A stretch of 64,000 nucleotides of DNA, from contig NZ_JACYXI010000016.1 of assembly GCF_014842915.1 (NCBI RefSeq), positions 40,488 to 104,487 of the forward strand, in the 5' to 3' direction. Positions 44,829 to 53,436 of this stretch are shown here, one piece after another. Positions within the stretch are counted from its first letter, which is position 1. Each line of letters begins with the position of its first letter. A program made the translations under genes and the position numbers. The DNA is from Roseibium litorale (GTDB taxonomy: Bacteria; Pseudomonadota; Alphaproteobacteria; Rhizobiales; Stappiaceae). A model generated the notes under the pieces. That model saw only the letters and a program-made list of their open reading frames with translations. It had not been told where the DNA came from and did not search any database.

Positions 44829-46172
44829 ATGCGTCTATGGATCAAGGATCCCATTGCCATTCTCGCAGACGGCGCCGAACGCGGCGTTGTCGTTGAAGAC
44901 GGTGTGATCGTCGAGCTGATTGCCTCCGGCAAGGAGCCGATGCTTCCCGTCGATCAGACATATGACGCCTCCCGGCATGTGATCATTCCGGGGCTGATCA
45001 ACACCCACCATCACTTCTTCCAGACGCTGACACGGGCCCATCCGCAGGCGATCAACAAGGAGCTGTTTCCCTGGCTCCAGACGCTGTACCCCATCTGGGC
45101 ACGGAACGTGACACCGGAAACTTTCCGGCTCGGAACACGGCTTGCCCTGACAGAACTGATGATGTCCGGCTGCACGGCAGCATCGGATCACCATTATCTC
45201 TTCCCCGGTGGACTGGAAGCGGCGATGGACATTCAGGCCGAGGAAGCCGAGCGGGTTGGCCTGCGGATGACCATCACCCGTGGTTCCATGAACCTCAGCC
45301 AGAAGGACGGCGGGCTGCCGCCGGACACGGTCGTGCAAGATGAAGACACGATCCTGGCGGACTGCGAGCGTGTGCTGAACCGCTACCATGACACCTCAAA
45401 AGGCTCGATGCTGCAGGTCGCCCTTGCTCCGTGCGCGCCCTTCACCGTCACCAAGCGACTGATGCAGGAAAGCGTGGCGCTGGCTGACAAATACGACTGC
45501 CGGCTTCACACACACCTCGGCGAAACCATCGACGAGGACAATTATTGCCTGGAAAAATTCAACTGCCGTCCAGTGGACTACCTCGAGGAGTGCGGGTGGC
45601 TGAATGAGCGCGTGTGGCTCGCCCACGGCATTCACTTCAATGATGATGAGGTGAAACGCCTTGGCCATGCTTGCGTTGGTGTCTGTCACTGCCCGACTTC
45701 AAACATGGTGCTTGCCTCTGGCCAGTGCCGGACGAAGGAACTGGAAGCCGCAGGTTGCCCGGTCGGTCTTGGTGTCGACGGCTCCGCCTCCAATGACAAC
45801 TCAAACCTGATCGAGGGCGTGCGCCACGCCCTGATGATCAACCGTCTGACCTATGACGCGGCCAGCGTGACCCACTTCGATGCATTCCGCTGGGCAACAG
45901 AAGGGTCGGCCCGCTGTCTGGGCCGCTCGGACATCGGTGCCATCCGCCCTGGAATGATGGCGGACATGGCCTTCTACAGTCTGGATGAGCTGCGTTTTTC
46001 CGGCGCGGGTGATCCACTGGCAGCACTCGTTCTCTGCGGAGCACACGAGGCTGACCGGGTGATGATTGGCGGTGAATGGAAGGTCATCGACACGGTTCCG
46101 ACCGACATGGATATCGGCCAGTTGCGCCACGAGCACGGCCAAGCCGCCAAACGCTTTCTCGAAAGCCTTTGA
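44829..46172 (+). CDS. 8-oxoguanine deaminase-like amidohydrolase
   Basis: A zinc amidohydrolase of the TrzN/AtzB/8-oxoguanine deaminase group. The N terminus MRLWIKDPIAILADGAERGV is characteristic of the 8-oxoguanine deaminases. Metal ligands are in INTHHHFFQTLTRAHP near 58-72, HTHLGETIDEDNYC near 227, LAHGIHFN near 262 and LGVDGSASNDNSN near 316. Length is 447 residues. It would convert 8-oxoguanine to uric acid, releasing ammonia. Closely related enzymes deaminate atrazine-type rings, so the assignment is a strong family call but not proof of substrate. It ends at a strong hairpin. Confidence 0.87.
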   Translation: MRLWIKDPIAILADGAERGVVVEDGVIVELIASGKEPMLPVDQTYDASRHVIIPGLINTHHHFFQTLTRAHPQAINKELFPWLQTLYPIWARNVTPETFRLGTRLALTELMMSGCTAASDHHYLFPGGLEAAMDIQAEEAERVGLRMTITRGSMNLSQKDGGLPPDTVVQDEDTILADCERVLNRYHDTSKGSMLQVALAPCAPFTVTKRLMQESVALADKYDCRLHTHLGETIDEDNYCLEKFNCRPVDYLEECGWLNERVWLAHGIHFNDDEVKRLGHACVGVCHCPTSNMVLASGQCRTKELEAAGCPVGLGVDGSASNDNSNLIEGVRHALMINRLTYDAASVTHFDAFRWATEGSARCLGRSDIGAIRPGMMADMAFYSLDELRFSGAGDPLAALVLCGAHEADRVMIGGEWKVIDTVPTDMDIGQLRHEHGQAAKRFLESL

Positions 46173-46180
46173 GACAATTT

Positions 46181-46208
46181 ATCAGACGGCGGGTGACCGC
46201 CGTCTGAT
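46181..46208. terminator. Hairpin between convergent deaminase and MFS genes
   Basis: A 12-bp perfect stem (ATCAGACGGCGG with CCGCCGTCTGAT) has a GTGA loop. It lies nine bases after the deaminase stop and touches the MFS stop codon at 46208-46210. The T tract is weak on both sides, but position and stem strength support termination in both directions. Confidence 0.75.
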
Positions 46209-47359
46209 TACGTCTGAGCAGGCTTTTCCACCTTCAGATTGCCCGCCATCAGGCTGATGAAGACGGCCAGAACGGCCACGAGCGCAAAGGACATGCGCAA
46301 CGAAAGCGCATCACCGATGAAACCGAGCACCGGCGGGCCGAACAGGAAAGCCCCATAGCCAAGCGTCGCTACGGAAGCCAAAGCGCGGCCTTTGGACATA
46401 TTCGGGTCGGCTGCGGCACGGGACATGGCAAGCGGAAAGATCACCGCGTTGCCCAGGCCCATGACTACACAGCCAACCCAGACAATCCAGACCGAGCCGC
46501 CAAGCACGACCAGGCCCGTGCCAACCGCGGCTGCAATGCCGCTCACCCTCGCGACCTTGACCGGCCCGAAACGGGCAATGATCCTGTCACCGGCGAGACG
46601 CATGATCACCATGGCCACGGAAAAGACCGAGAAACCGATGGCGGCGGTTGAGCTGTCAAAACCCAGCTCCTGGATCTGATAAAGCGCCGCCCAGTCCGTG
46701 ATTGCTCCTTCGCCCAGCGCTGCGATCAGTGCCATCAGCCCGACAAAGAGAAGCGCCCCCTTCGGCACGGCGAACATAGGCGCCTTCTGCCCGGAAGGCT
46801 CAGCAATCTTTGAGGTCCAGGGCGTCATCAAGGCCCAAATCAACGGCACGACCGAAAGCACGGTCCAGAGATAGAAATGCACCGGCACGGACAAATCGAG
46901 CCAGAGAGCGAGTGCGCCAATCCCAGCGCCTGCTCCAGCACCTAGACTGTAAAGACCGTGGTAGGAAGACATCACCGGCTTGCCGAGTTCCTGCTCGACC
47001 TCCGCTCCCCAGCCATTCATCGACACATCCAGCGCCCCCATCCCAAAGCCGTTGAGATAGGCGATCGGGATCATGAGCGGGACGGAGGTCCCGAATGTCA
47101 GTCCCACGAAAATGACCAGAATGAAGACTGCGGAAAGCTTTGCCACCCGCACGGCACCCCAGCGGTCGATCAAGGGCCCGGAAAGGGGAAAAGACGAAAA
47201 AGCGCCAAGAGCCATGCACAGCAGGATCAGGCCGAAACCGCTCTCATCCACCCCCAGAATGATCTTGATGTCCGGAATTCTCGAAGCCCACACGCCTACG
47301 AGTGAGCCGAGCATGAAGAAGGCATAAGCAACGGCAAGCCGTGCACGACGAACAGACAT
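46208..47359 (-). CDS. MFS transporter, YbjJ-like
   Basis: A twelve-helix major facilitator. The opening AYAFFMLGSLVGVWASRIPD near 9-28 and VSMNGWGAEVEQELGKPVM near 112-130 are typical of the YbjJ group (COG0738-like). The second half contains DWAALYQIQELGFDSSTAAI near 235. Length of 383 residues is normal. Substrate is unknown; its convergent placement against the deaminase gene gives no direct functional link. Confidence 0.9.
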   Translation of the reverse strand: MSVRRARLAVAYAFFMLGSLVGVWASRIPDIKIILGVDESGFGLILLCMALGAFSSFPLSGPLIDRWGAVRVAKLSAVFILVIFVGLTFGTSVPLMIPIAYLNGFGMGALDVSMNGWGAEVEQELGKPVMSSYHGLYSLGAGAGAGIGALALWLDLSVPVHFYLWTVLSVVPLIWALMTPWTSKIAEPSGQKAPMFAVPKGALLFVGLMALIAALGEGAITDWAALYQIQELGFDSSTAAIGFSVFSVAMVIMRLAGDRIIARFGPVKVARVSGIAAAVGTGLVVLGGSVWIVWVGCVVMGLGNAVIFPLAMSRAAADPNMSKGRALASVATLGYGAFLFGPPVLGFIGDALSLRMSFALVAVLAVFISLMAGNLKVEKPAQT

Positions 47360-47479
47360 TTCGGGAACCTGAAAGGAAGTGCCGGAAGGCAGATTGCAGA
47401 ACGCTCAAGCTAGGTGGGCAAGCTCAGGAATTCAAGTCCGGACGGGCGCTTCTGGAAGCACTCTCATGAACCAAAATGG

Positions 47480-48460
47480 TCAGGCAAAGAGACCGGCGGA
47501 AGCAGGTTGCCGATCGCCAAAGGCACCAAGTTGACCTGCCGATTGATAACTCTGGATGGCCGCGAAAAGATCTGACGACCGTCCCTGATCCGAAGACGAA
47601 GAAGACCCTGCGCCCTCATCCCCGGACGCAGCAGAGGCCCGCTCTGCGCCTGCACCGGACTTTGACTCCTTGCCAGCCTCAGCACCACCGCTCGCATCCG
47701 TGTCCTCGTCATCACTTTGCAGTTCCTCTGCCCGCTGGGTGCGCGCCTCGGCCTGGGCCTCTGCCAGCTGCGCGCGTGCCTGCTGGGCAACCTTCAGATC
47801 CTGCGAGGAGGGCTCTGCAGGGGCTGTTGCCGCGCGGATCACCGTCTGCATTTTCCGGATGGTCGCTTCCGGGGTCCGTTCCGCGGATGTATCAATGGAC
47901 ACCTCGCCGCCAATCGCATACCGCTTGCCGTCCGGCCCCTGCTGGAAGGTGTAGGATGGTGCACCCGCATGCGGTCCGCCGGTCCGGGCGTGCGCAGCCT
48001 CATGTGCCCTGACTTCCCGGTCGCGCTGCTGAAGCTTGTCAACCTGCTTTTCCTCTTCTTGGGTCAACTCCTGCGGATCTTTTGAACTTTCCTCTTCGCT
48101 CTGTCCGGATGCCTGCGCGGTATTCTGACCAGACGCGCCACCCGCTTGCGTATCGCCGCCTGCGCCAGAAGCATCCGTTTCTGAAGAATTCGCCCCAGGT
48201 GTACCCTGCCCATCCCCCCGGCGGCGCGAGGCGGCAGGCTGGCTGGTGCCGTCCCCCTGAAGGGCCAAGATGGCTTCACCTGACAGCGTCGGCGCGTTGC
48301 CCGCACGAAGACTGCGGGCAGCGGGGGCGGCTGCAGGTTCCTTGTCGCGCACGTCTCCCTTAACGGCCAGCGTCTCATCCGCGGCCGTTTTGATATCTCC
48401 CATCAATCCACTGCCGCGCAGGGCACTGGCGGGAGAGTTGGAGAAAAGTGCAGCAATCAT
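47480..48460 (-). CDS. SprA-related putative metalloprotease
   Basis: A 326-residue protein with a recognisable SprA-related catalytic domain (PF12118-like). The zinc-protease motif HEAAH is in REVRAHEAAHARTGGPHAGA near residue 155, followed by the family's SYTFQQGPDGKRYAIGGEVS near 177-196. Both flanks are low-complexity and rich in Ala, Gly, Ser, Glu and Gln, probably disordered. There is no signal peptide. ATG 48460 (MIAALFSNSP) is used; the frame extends to 48577 without conserved features. Function of the family is unknown. Confidence 0.85.
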   Translation of the reverse strand: MIAALFSNSPASALRGSGLMGDIKTAADETLAVKGDVRDKEPAAAPAARSLRAGNAPTLSGEAILALQGDGTSQPAASRRRGDGQGTPGANSSETDASGAGGDTQAGGASGQNTAQASGQSEEESSKDPQELTQEEEKQVDKLQQRDREVRAHEAAHARTGGPHAGAPSYTFQQGPDGKRYAIGGEVSIDTSAERTPEATIRKMQTVIRAATAPAEPSSQDLKVAQQARAQLAEAQAEARTQRAEELQSDDEDTDASGGAEAGKESKSGAGAERASAASGDEGAGSSSSSDQGRSSDLFAAIQSYQSAGQLGAFGDRQPASAGLFA

Positions 48461-48620
48461 TGGAAAAGTATCTCCGATCTGGCCTATCGATTCGTTAACA
48501 GGCCTTAACCCGCCGATCAGCTTTGCGTGAGGAAGAGGCTTCCCATGCCTAAATTTTCGCACTGACGGCACCGGCAAAGCCGCGCTAAGGTGCGGGCAAA
48601 TCAGACCAAAGGACCTGACA

Positions 48621-49430
48621 ATGACTGCGTTGCCGCGCCGCTACTGGCATGAGATGACCACCCTCGACTTTCGGGATCCCTCTACCCGCGACTGGATTGC
48701 GATCCTCCCCGTTGCCGCCATCGAGCAGCATGGCCCGCATCTGCCGGTGTTCACTGACACGGCGATCGCTGAGGGCCAGATCCGCCGGGTGCTGGAACTC
48801 ATGCCCGAAGACCTGCCCGCCACCTTCCTGCCGACACAGGCCATCGGCAAGTCAAACGAACACATCTCCTCCCCTGGCACCTTGACACTCAACTGGGACA
48901 CCCTGACCCGCGCCTGGATCGAGATCGGCGAGAGCGTTGCCCGCGCCGGCATCCGCAAGCTGGTGCTGATCAATTCCCATGGCGGCAACGTGCCGATCAT
49001 CGACATTGTCGCCCGCGAACTGCGCGTGAAGCACGAGATGCTGGTCACGGCCACCGCCTGGTCCCGCTTCGGTCAGCCGGAAGGGCTCTTCCCCGAGGGG
49101 GAATTCACCTACGGCATTCACGGCGGTGATGTGGAAACCTCGATCATGCTGCACCTCCATCCGGAGCTGGTACGCATGGACCTTGCTGAGGATTTCAAGT
49201 CGGCGCAGCAGGACTTCATCAAGGAATTCAAATACCTGCGTGGTCATGGAGCGCAGCAGTTCGGCTGGAAGGCTCAGGATCTGGGGGCCAAGGGCGCTGT
49301 GGGCAACGCGGCCAATGCAACGGCTGAAAAGGGCCGCCAGTCTCTTGACCGGGCCGCTCACGCCTTCGTGGACCTCCTGAAGGACGTCCACGACTTCGAC
49401 TTGAAGCGTCTTTGGACGCCTGAGAGCTAG
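48621..49430 (+). CDS. Creatininase-family amidohydrolase
   Basis: This family hydrolyses cyclic or linear amides such as creatinine and mycofactocin or riboflavin intermediates. Metal-site residues are in AAIEQHGPHLPVFTDTAIAE near residues 31-50 (Glu, His, Asp), a conserved LINSHGGNVPII near 113, and a Glu near 175 in HGGDVETSIM. Length of 269 residues is typical. It appears to be a single-gene unit. No creatine genes are nearby, so creatinine itself may not be the substrate; a role in cyclic ureides from the nearby deaminase locus is possible but unproven. Confidence 0.88.
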   Translation: MTALPRRYWHEMTTLDFRDPSTRDWIAILPVAAIEQHGPHLPVFTDTAIAEGQIRRVLELMPEDLPATFLPTQAIGKSNEHISSPGTLTLNWDTLTRAWIEIGESVARAGIRKLVLINSHGGNVPIIDIVARELRVKHEMLVTATAWSRFGQPEGLFPEGEFTYGIHGGDVETSIMLHLHPELVRMDLAEDFKSAQQDFIKEFKYLRGHGAQQFGWKAQDLGAKGAVGNAANATAEKGRQSLDRAAHAFVDLLKDVHDFDLKRLWTPES

Positions 49431-49435
49431 ACGGT

Positions 49436-49472
49436 GGGGCGGTTCCCAGAATTGTTCGAGAAGGAACGCCCC
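49436..49472 (+). terminator. Imperfect hairpin after the creatininase-family gene
   Basis: GGGGC then GTTCC pair with GGAAC and GCCCC around one bulged G and a 16-base loop, starting six bases past the stop codon. It lacks a T tract, so it is a weak terminator or message-end stabiliser. Nothing else was recognised between 49473 and 49588. Confidence 0.4.
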
Positions 49473-49588
49473 TCCGTCCAAATCCCCGCGGTGAAGGGGC
49501 ACCCTTACAAAATGGTGCGTACTTCAAAGGAGGGCTTCTGGACGCGATAGTCTTGCGAACGCGAAGATCTATTGAGGGAAGCCAATCA

Positions 49589-50098
49589 ATGAAGTTCATC
49601 CTCCCGGCCTTGTCCGGCATCTGCATCGCCCTGAGTGCGCCCGCATCTGCTCAGGAGGCCGTCACCGCCGCTCCGGATGTGGAGGCGCTTTTCACGAGCC
49701 CTGATCCGCAGCTGAACGCCAACAAGCAAATCGTCTATCACGTCTTCAAGGATCTGCTGGGTGCCGGACATTGGGAAAAAGCGGATCAATACCTGAGCGA
49801 AGAGTATCTTCAGCACAATCCTAATGTCGCGAGCGGACGAAAGACGGTTGTCGACTTCTTCACCAAGACATTGAAGGTGGAGCCTCGGCCTATTCCGGAA
49901 AAGCTGGACTGGCCGGTTGTCTCCGTGACAGCCGAGGGTGATCTCGTCGTTGTCGCGACGCGCCGCGTCGTCAAGGATCCAACGGCCGCGGGCGGCGAAT
50001 ACACCACCACCTGGTTCGACATGTGGCGGATCAAGGACGGCAAGGCCACGGAACACTGGGACACTGCACTGCGGAACGAAAACCCCACGTTTGAATAA
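49589..50098 (+). CDS. Secreted NTF2-like/SnoaL-like protein
   Basis: A 169-residue protein with a signal peptide (MKFILPALSGICIALSAPAS, cleavage after AQA-like site near 21). The rest is an NTF2-like cone fold, seen as NKQIVYHVFKDLLGAGHWEK near 45-64, YLSEEYLQHNPNVASGR, and TTWFDMWRIKDGKATEHWDT near 143-162. Similar proteins are annotated as SnoaL-like polyketide cyclase or ketosteroid isomerase relatives. ATG 49589 has a GAGGGA ribosome site. Enzymatic activity is not readable. Confidence 0.85.
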   Translation: MKFILPALSGICIALSAPASAQEAVTAAPDVEALFTSPDPQLNANKQIVYHVFKDLLGAGHWEKADQYLSEEYLQHNPNVASGRKTVVDFFTKTLKVEPRPIPEKLDWPVVSVTAEGDLVVVATRRVVKDPTAAGGEYTTTWFDMWRIKDGKATEHWDTALRNENPTFE

Positions 50099-50116
50099 AC
50101 CATCCGCTCTCGCCGG

Positions 50117-50800
50117 CTACCAAGGGATCCCCTTTCCGTGATGATCAAAGAAACCGCCTGATTGGTCAGGTTGCAAGGTCTCTATGACCTTCAGGATCCG
50201 GCCTGCCGCTGTTGCCGGATCCTGCACCTCCAGCCCTGTGGCCTGAAATCCGCCGGACAAATTCGTGGCCACCGTTCCAGGATGCAGAGCCACACAGACC
50301 GCTTCTGAATTTTTACGCCGCAATTCAACGGAAGCCGTCCGGACAATCTGGTTAAGGGCCGCCTTGGAAGCCCGGTAGCTGTACCAGCCGCCCAAATGGT
50401 TATCGCCAATGCTGCCGACCCGGGCCGAGAGATTGGCATAGACGCAGCGCCCCTCGCGCAGGAAAAGGGGAAGGAAGTGCTTGATCACCAGCGCAGGACC
50501 GATGGCATTGACCTGAAACACTTTCGCCATGTGCGCGGGATCAATGGTCCGCCAGCTTTTCTCAGGACCAGCGGCTTCCGGAGCCAGAATGCCGGTCGCA
50601 TTTACCACCAGTCCGATCGGCCCCAGTGCCGCGCAATGCCGCGCAGCCTCTTCGATAGACGCCTCGTCGCAGACATCAAGACGAGGTGTGCTATTCCGGT
50701 GTAATCCGGCAATCGTGAGGTCAGGTCTTGTTTCGCTCAAACAGTGGACAAGCGCACCGCCGATCCCGCCGGATGATCCGAGAATAACAGCGCCGGGCAT
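50117..50800 (-). CDS. Short-chain dehydrogenase/reductase (C-factor-like)
   Basis: An SDR of about 227 residues. The nucleotide motif is ILGSSGGIGGAL near residues 5-16, the NAG-type element is VVNATGIL near 66, and the catalytic Tyr/Lys pair is YSYRASKAALNQ near 140. The closest family match is the short C-factor/Rossmann reductases. ATG 50800 follows an AAGGAG ribosome site; the frame is open to 50851. It is convergent with the NTF2-like gene. The 165 bases upstream (50801-50965) show no feature. Substrate unknown. Confidence 0.9.
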   Translation of the reverse strand: MPGAVILGSSGGIGGALVHCLSETRPDLTIAGLHRNSTPRLDVCDEASIEEAARHCAALGPIGLVVNATGILAPEAAGPEKSWRTIDPAHMAKVFQVNAIGPALVIKHFLPLFLREGRCVYANLSARVGSIGDNHLGGWYSYRASKAALNQIVRTASVELRRKNSEAVCVALHPGTVATNLSGGFQATGLEVQDPATAAGRILKVIETLQPDQSGGFFDHHGKGIPW

Positions 50801-50965
50801 TTTGCACTCCTTCAGCAAAAGCTTCTGTTGCCATGCGGCATCCGCGAACAAATGCGATGCCCTTTCAGCTTAAACTGGGAGATTTGTCTCATGTGTCCAG
50901 ATGGCTGATTGGCGCAAGAACTCTTTGCCAGCTACGGATTTTAGAATCCGGCAAAAAACTGGCGC

Positions 50966-51811
50966 CTACTCTCCAATCAGGATCATCTCGAAGGTGACGC
51001 AAACGGGTGCGCCGCCGCGGATGATATCCCCTTCAAAAAAGCCGCCTTCCGGATCGACACAGAACATCGGCAGATGAGGATCGCTCCCCTGTGTCCCGCC
51101 GCGCGCTCCTTTCAGCAGAAGCACTTCGGAAATCGGTGACTCCATCGAAGGGGTACTCGTGAAATCCGCACCAATGAGACTGCCAATCCCCAGCACTTCG
51201 GGGTTATCGAACCCCAGCTCAGCCGAAAGCTCGGCCACTGACGTTGCCAGATCCTCATGGGGTGCCAGGCAGATGATGGCCGCATTTACACGCGGCGCCT
51301 CGACGAGTGGCTTTGGACGGAAGAAGGAAAAATTTGTCTCAGCATCAGCTGTCACTTCAAAACAACCGCCAATGAATCCGTGGCCGGTCCCGGTGTAGTG
51401 AACAGCCAACGTCACCTGATCTGGCAGCAAATGCCCGGCGTGGCGCCCGGTGTTCTTGTCTTCCCAAAACGCATGGCAATGAAGAAACCAGTCGCCGTTG
51501 CGCCGGCCGACAATAGCCGTTGCCTGCTGCAGAACCGCTTCTTCTCCAGAATGGGTTTCGCTGTACCAGGCCACATGCTCGTCATCGGGGGACTTGTCCG
51601 GCAAGACATAGCTGTAGGGCCCGATCTTAAGTCCATCGAGCCGGATCACCGCCGTATCGCACCCCGCCTTGTCCATGGCAGCAGCCACCGCCGCCATAAG
51701 CGTCATGCCTTCAGACAGATCAAAGGCCAGAGGTGCAGAAAGGCCCCGGACCACGTGACGCCGGGGTGAAGTCTTGGGTCCTGGATGCTGGATCAGATGA
51801 GAGCGGCTCAT
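50966..51811 (-). CDS. PPC/DUF296-domain protein, tandem repeat
   Basis: A 281-residue protein built from two PPC (DUF296) halves. The first (about 15-140) keeps the metal-binding histidine motif FLHCHAFWED...GRHAGHLLPDQ. The second (about 150-280) has lost these histidines. PPC domains in plants bind DNA with AT-hooks, but no AT-hook is visible here, and bacterial members usually form metal-binding trimers. The gene overlaps the acyl-CoA ligase gene by four bases, so it is co-translated with a degradation enzyme set. A role in that pathway, as a hydrolase or carrier, is possible but unproven. Confidence 0.85.
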   Translation of the reverse strand: MSRSHLIQHPGPKTSPRRHVVRGLSAPLAFDLSEGMTLMAAVAAAMDKAGCDTAVIRLDGLKIGPYSYVLPDKSPDDEHVAWYSETHSGEEAVLQQATAIVGRRNGDWFLHCHAFWEDKNTGRHAGHLLPDQVTLAVHYTGTGHGFIGGCFEVTADAETNFSFFRPKPLVEAPRVNAAIICLAPHEDLATSVAELSAELGFDNPEVLGIGSLIGADFTSTPSMESPISEVLLLKGARGGTQGSDPHLPMFCVDPEGGFFEGDIIRGGAPVCVTFEMILIGE

Positions 51812-53436
51812 GTGGCACTCCCCGCATCCGGCATCAGGCCCCGTGCCGTCAGCTCTTCACGCACCAGCTTCTTGGTGATTTTGCCATAACCGGTCTTGGG
51901 CATCTCATCGAGGAAGACGAAATGGCTCGGCAGCTTGTACTTCGCAAGCTTGCCCGCAATCACGCTCATCAGCTCTTCCTCGTTCAAACTGTGTCCGTCT
52001 TCCGCGACACAGACGGCAAGGCCCACCTCACCCCACTTGGGATGGGGAACACCCAGTACCGCAACCTCCTTGAGACCAGGATGGGTCAGCAACAGCTCTT
52101 CAATCTCGCGCGGATAGACGTTGGAGCCGCCAGAGATATACATGTCCGACGCGCGGCCTGTGATGTAGAGATAGCCTTCCGTATCCATATGGCCAAGGTC
52201 GCCCGTGCGGAACCAGCCATTGCGGAACGCCTTAGCGTTGGCCTCATTGTCCTTGTAGTAACCAGCACAGACCGCCAGCCCCGCGACACAAATCTCGCCG
52301 CTGGCCATCGCGGGCAAATGATTGCCCTCATCGTCCTGAATGCTGATGTGAATACCGGTGCGTTCAATGCCACAGGTGCCAACCCGGGCCTTCGGACCAT
52401 CCTCGATGTGATGATCCTCCCGGGGCAACACGGTAATGCAGCCGGTCACCTCACCGAGACCGAAATACTGGACCAGCACCTTGCCCAGTTTCTTCAGAGC
52501 AAATTTCTGATCCTCGCGGTACATGGGCGCACCGGCATAGATCACATAGCGCAGGCTGGAATGGTCGAACTCATCCACCGAAGGATGCTCGACCAGCATC
52601 TTCACGATGGTCGGCACGGTGAACATGTTCGTCACCTTGTAGCGCTCGACCATCTGCCAGGCCATGGCAGGATCAAACCGGCCGGACGGCAGCAGCACAC
52701 TGACAGCTCCTACTGCGATCTGGTTGAGCTGGTGCATACCCGCGCCATGGGAGAGCGGCGCGACGACAAGGCTGACATCCTCCACTGTTGACGCAGGTAG
52801 AAGATCATTCAGGTGATTGACGATGGTGAAGGTCAGCTGGCCCTGGGTCAGAACCACGGCTTTCGGTCGGCCTGTCGAGCCGGAGGTGAAGAACAGCCAG
52901 CACGGATCGTCCCGCTCCACATCCGCATTGGGCACATCAACGCCCAGCGCCCCGGCAATCAAATCCTCATAGGAAGGACCGAAATCAGACGCACCGATAG
53001 AGATCACGCCGGAAAGATCCGGAATAGCTGCCAGGCAGGCTTCGGCATGCGCCGGAAATCCTGCCTCACAGACCATCAGCGCGGCCTCTGCCTTCTGCCC
53101 CAGAAACGCGACTTCGTCCGGCCCCTGCCGGAAATTGGACGGCACCCAGACAGCTCCAAGCCGGAAACAGGCCAGCATCACTTCGGTGATCTGGTTGTTG
53201 TTCGGCGACTGCACCAGAATGCGGTCGCCATGTTTGACGCCATATTTTTCCCGCATTACCGAGGCGAGCGCGGAGACGCGCTTGTCCAGCTCCGCCCAGG
53301 TCCAGGTGTCATCACCCCAGATGATCGCAGGCCGATCCGCAAAGCGGCGAGCGTTGCGGGTCAGGAAATGGGCGATGTTGGTGGTACGGGTGGACCAGGG
53401 AAGGGCCATGTCCCGATTGAGGGTCTGCGTGCTCAT
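51808..53436 (-). CDS. AMP-dependent acyl-CoA ligase
   Basis: This enzyme activates a carboxylic acid with ATP and CoA. The adenylation loop is FTSGSTGRPKAVVLT near residues 180-194, the second core motif WFRTGDLGHMD near 405, and the C-terminal catalytic lysine is in MPKTGYGKITKKLV near 515. Length of 542 residues fits the acyl-CoA synthetase family III rather than the long-chain group at 5231-7228. It overlaps both neighbours by four bases (thiolase upstream, PPC protein downstream). Together with the thiolase and the divergent TRAP/SDR operon it suggests a beta-oxidation-like route for an unknown acid. Confidence 0.9.
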   Translation of the reverse strand: MSTQTLNRDMALPWSTRTTNIAHFLTRNARRFADRPAIIWGDDTWTWAELDKRVSALASVMREKYGVKHGDRILVQSPNNNQITEVMLACFRLGAVWVPSNFRQGPDEVAFLGQKAEAALMVCEAGFPAHAEACLAAIPDLSGVISIGASDFGPSYEDLIAGALGVDVPNADVERDDPCWLFFTSGSTGRPKAVVLTQGQLTFTIVNHLNDLLPASTVEDVSLVVAPLSHGAGMHQLNQIAVGAVSVLLPSGRFDPAMAWQMVERYKVTNMFTVPTIVKMLVEHPSVDEFDHSSLRYVIYAGAPMYREDQKFALKKLGKVLVQYFGLGEVTGCITVLPREDHHIEDGPKARVGTCGIERTGIHISIQDDEGNHLPAMASGEICVAGLAVCAGYYKDNEANAKAFRNGWFRTGDLGHMDTEGYLYITGRASDMYISGGSNVYPREIEELLLTHPGLKEVAVLGVPHPKWGEVGLAVCVAEDGHSLNEEELMSVIAGKLAKYKLPSHFVFLDEMPKTGYGKITKKLVREELTARGLMPDAGSAT

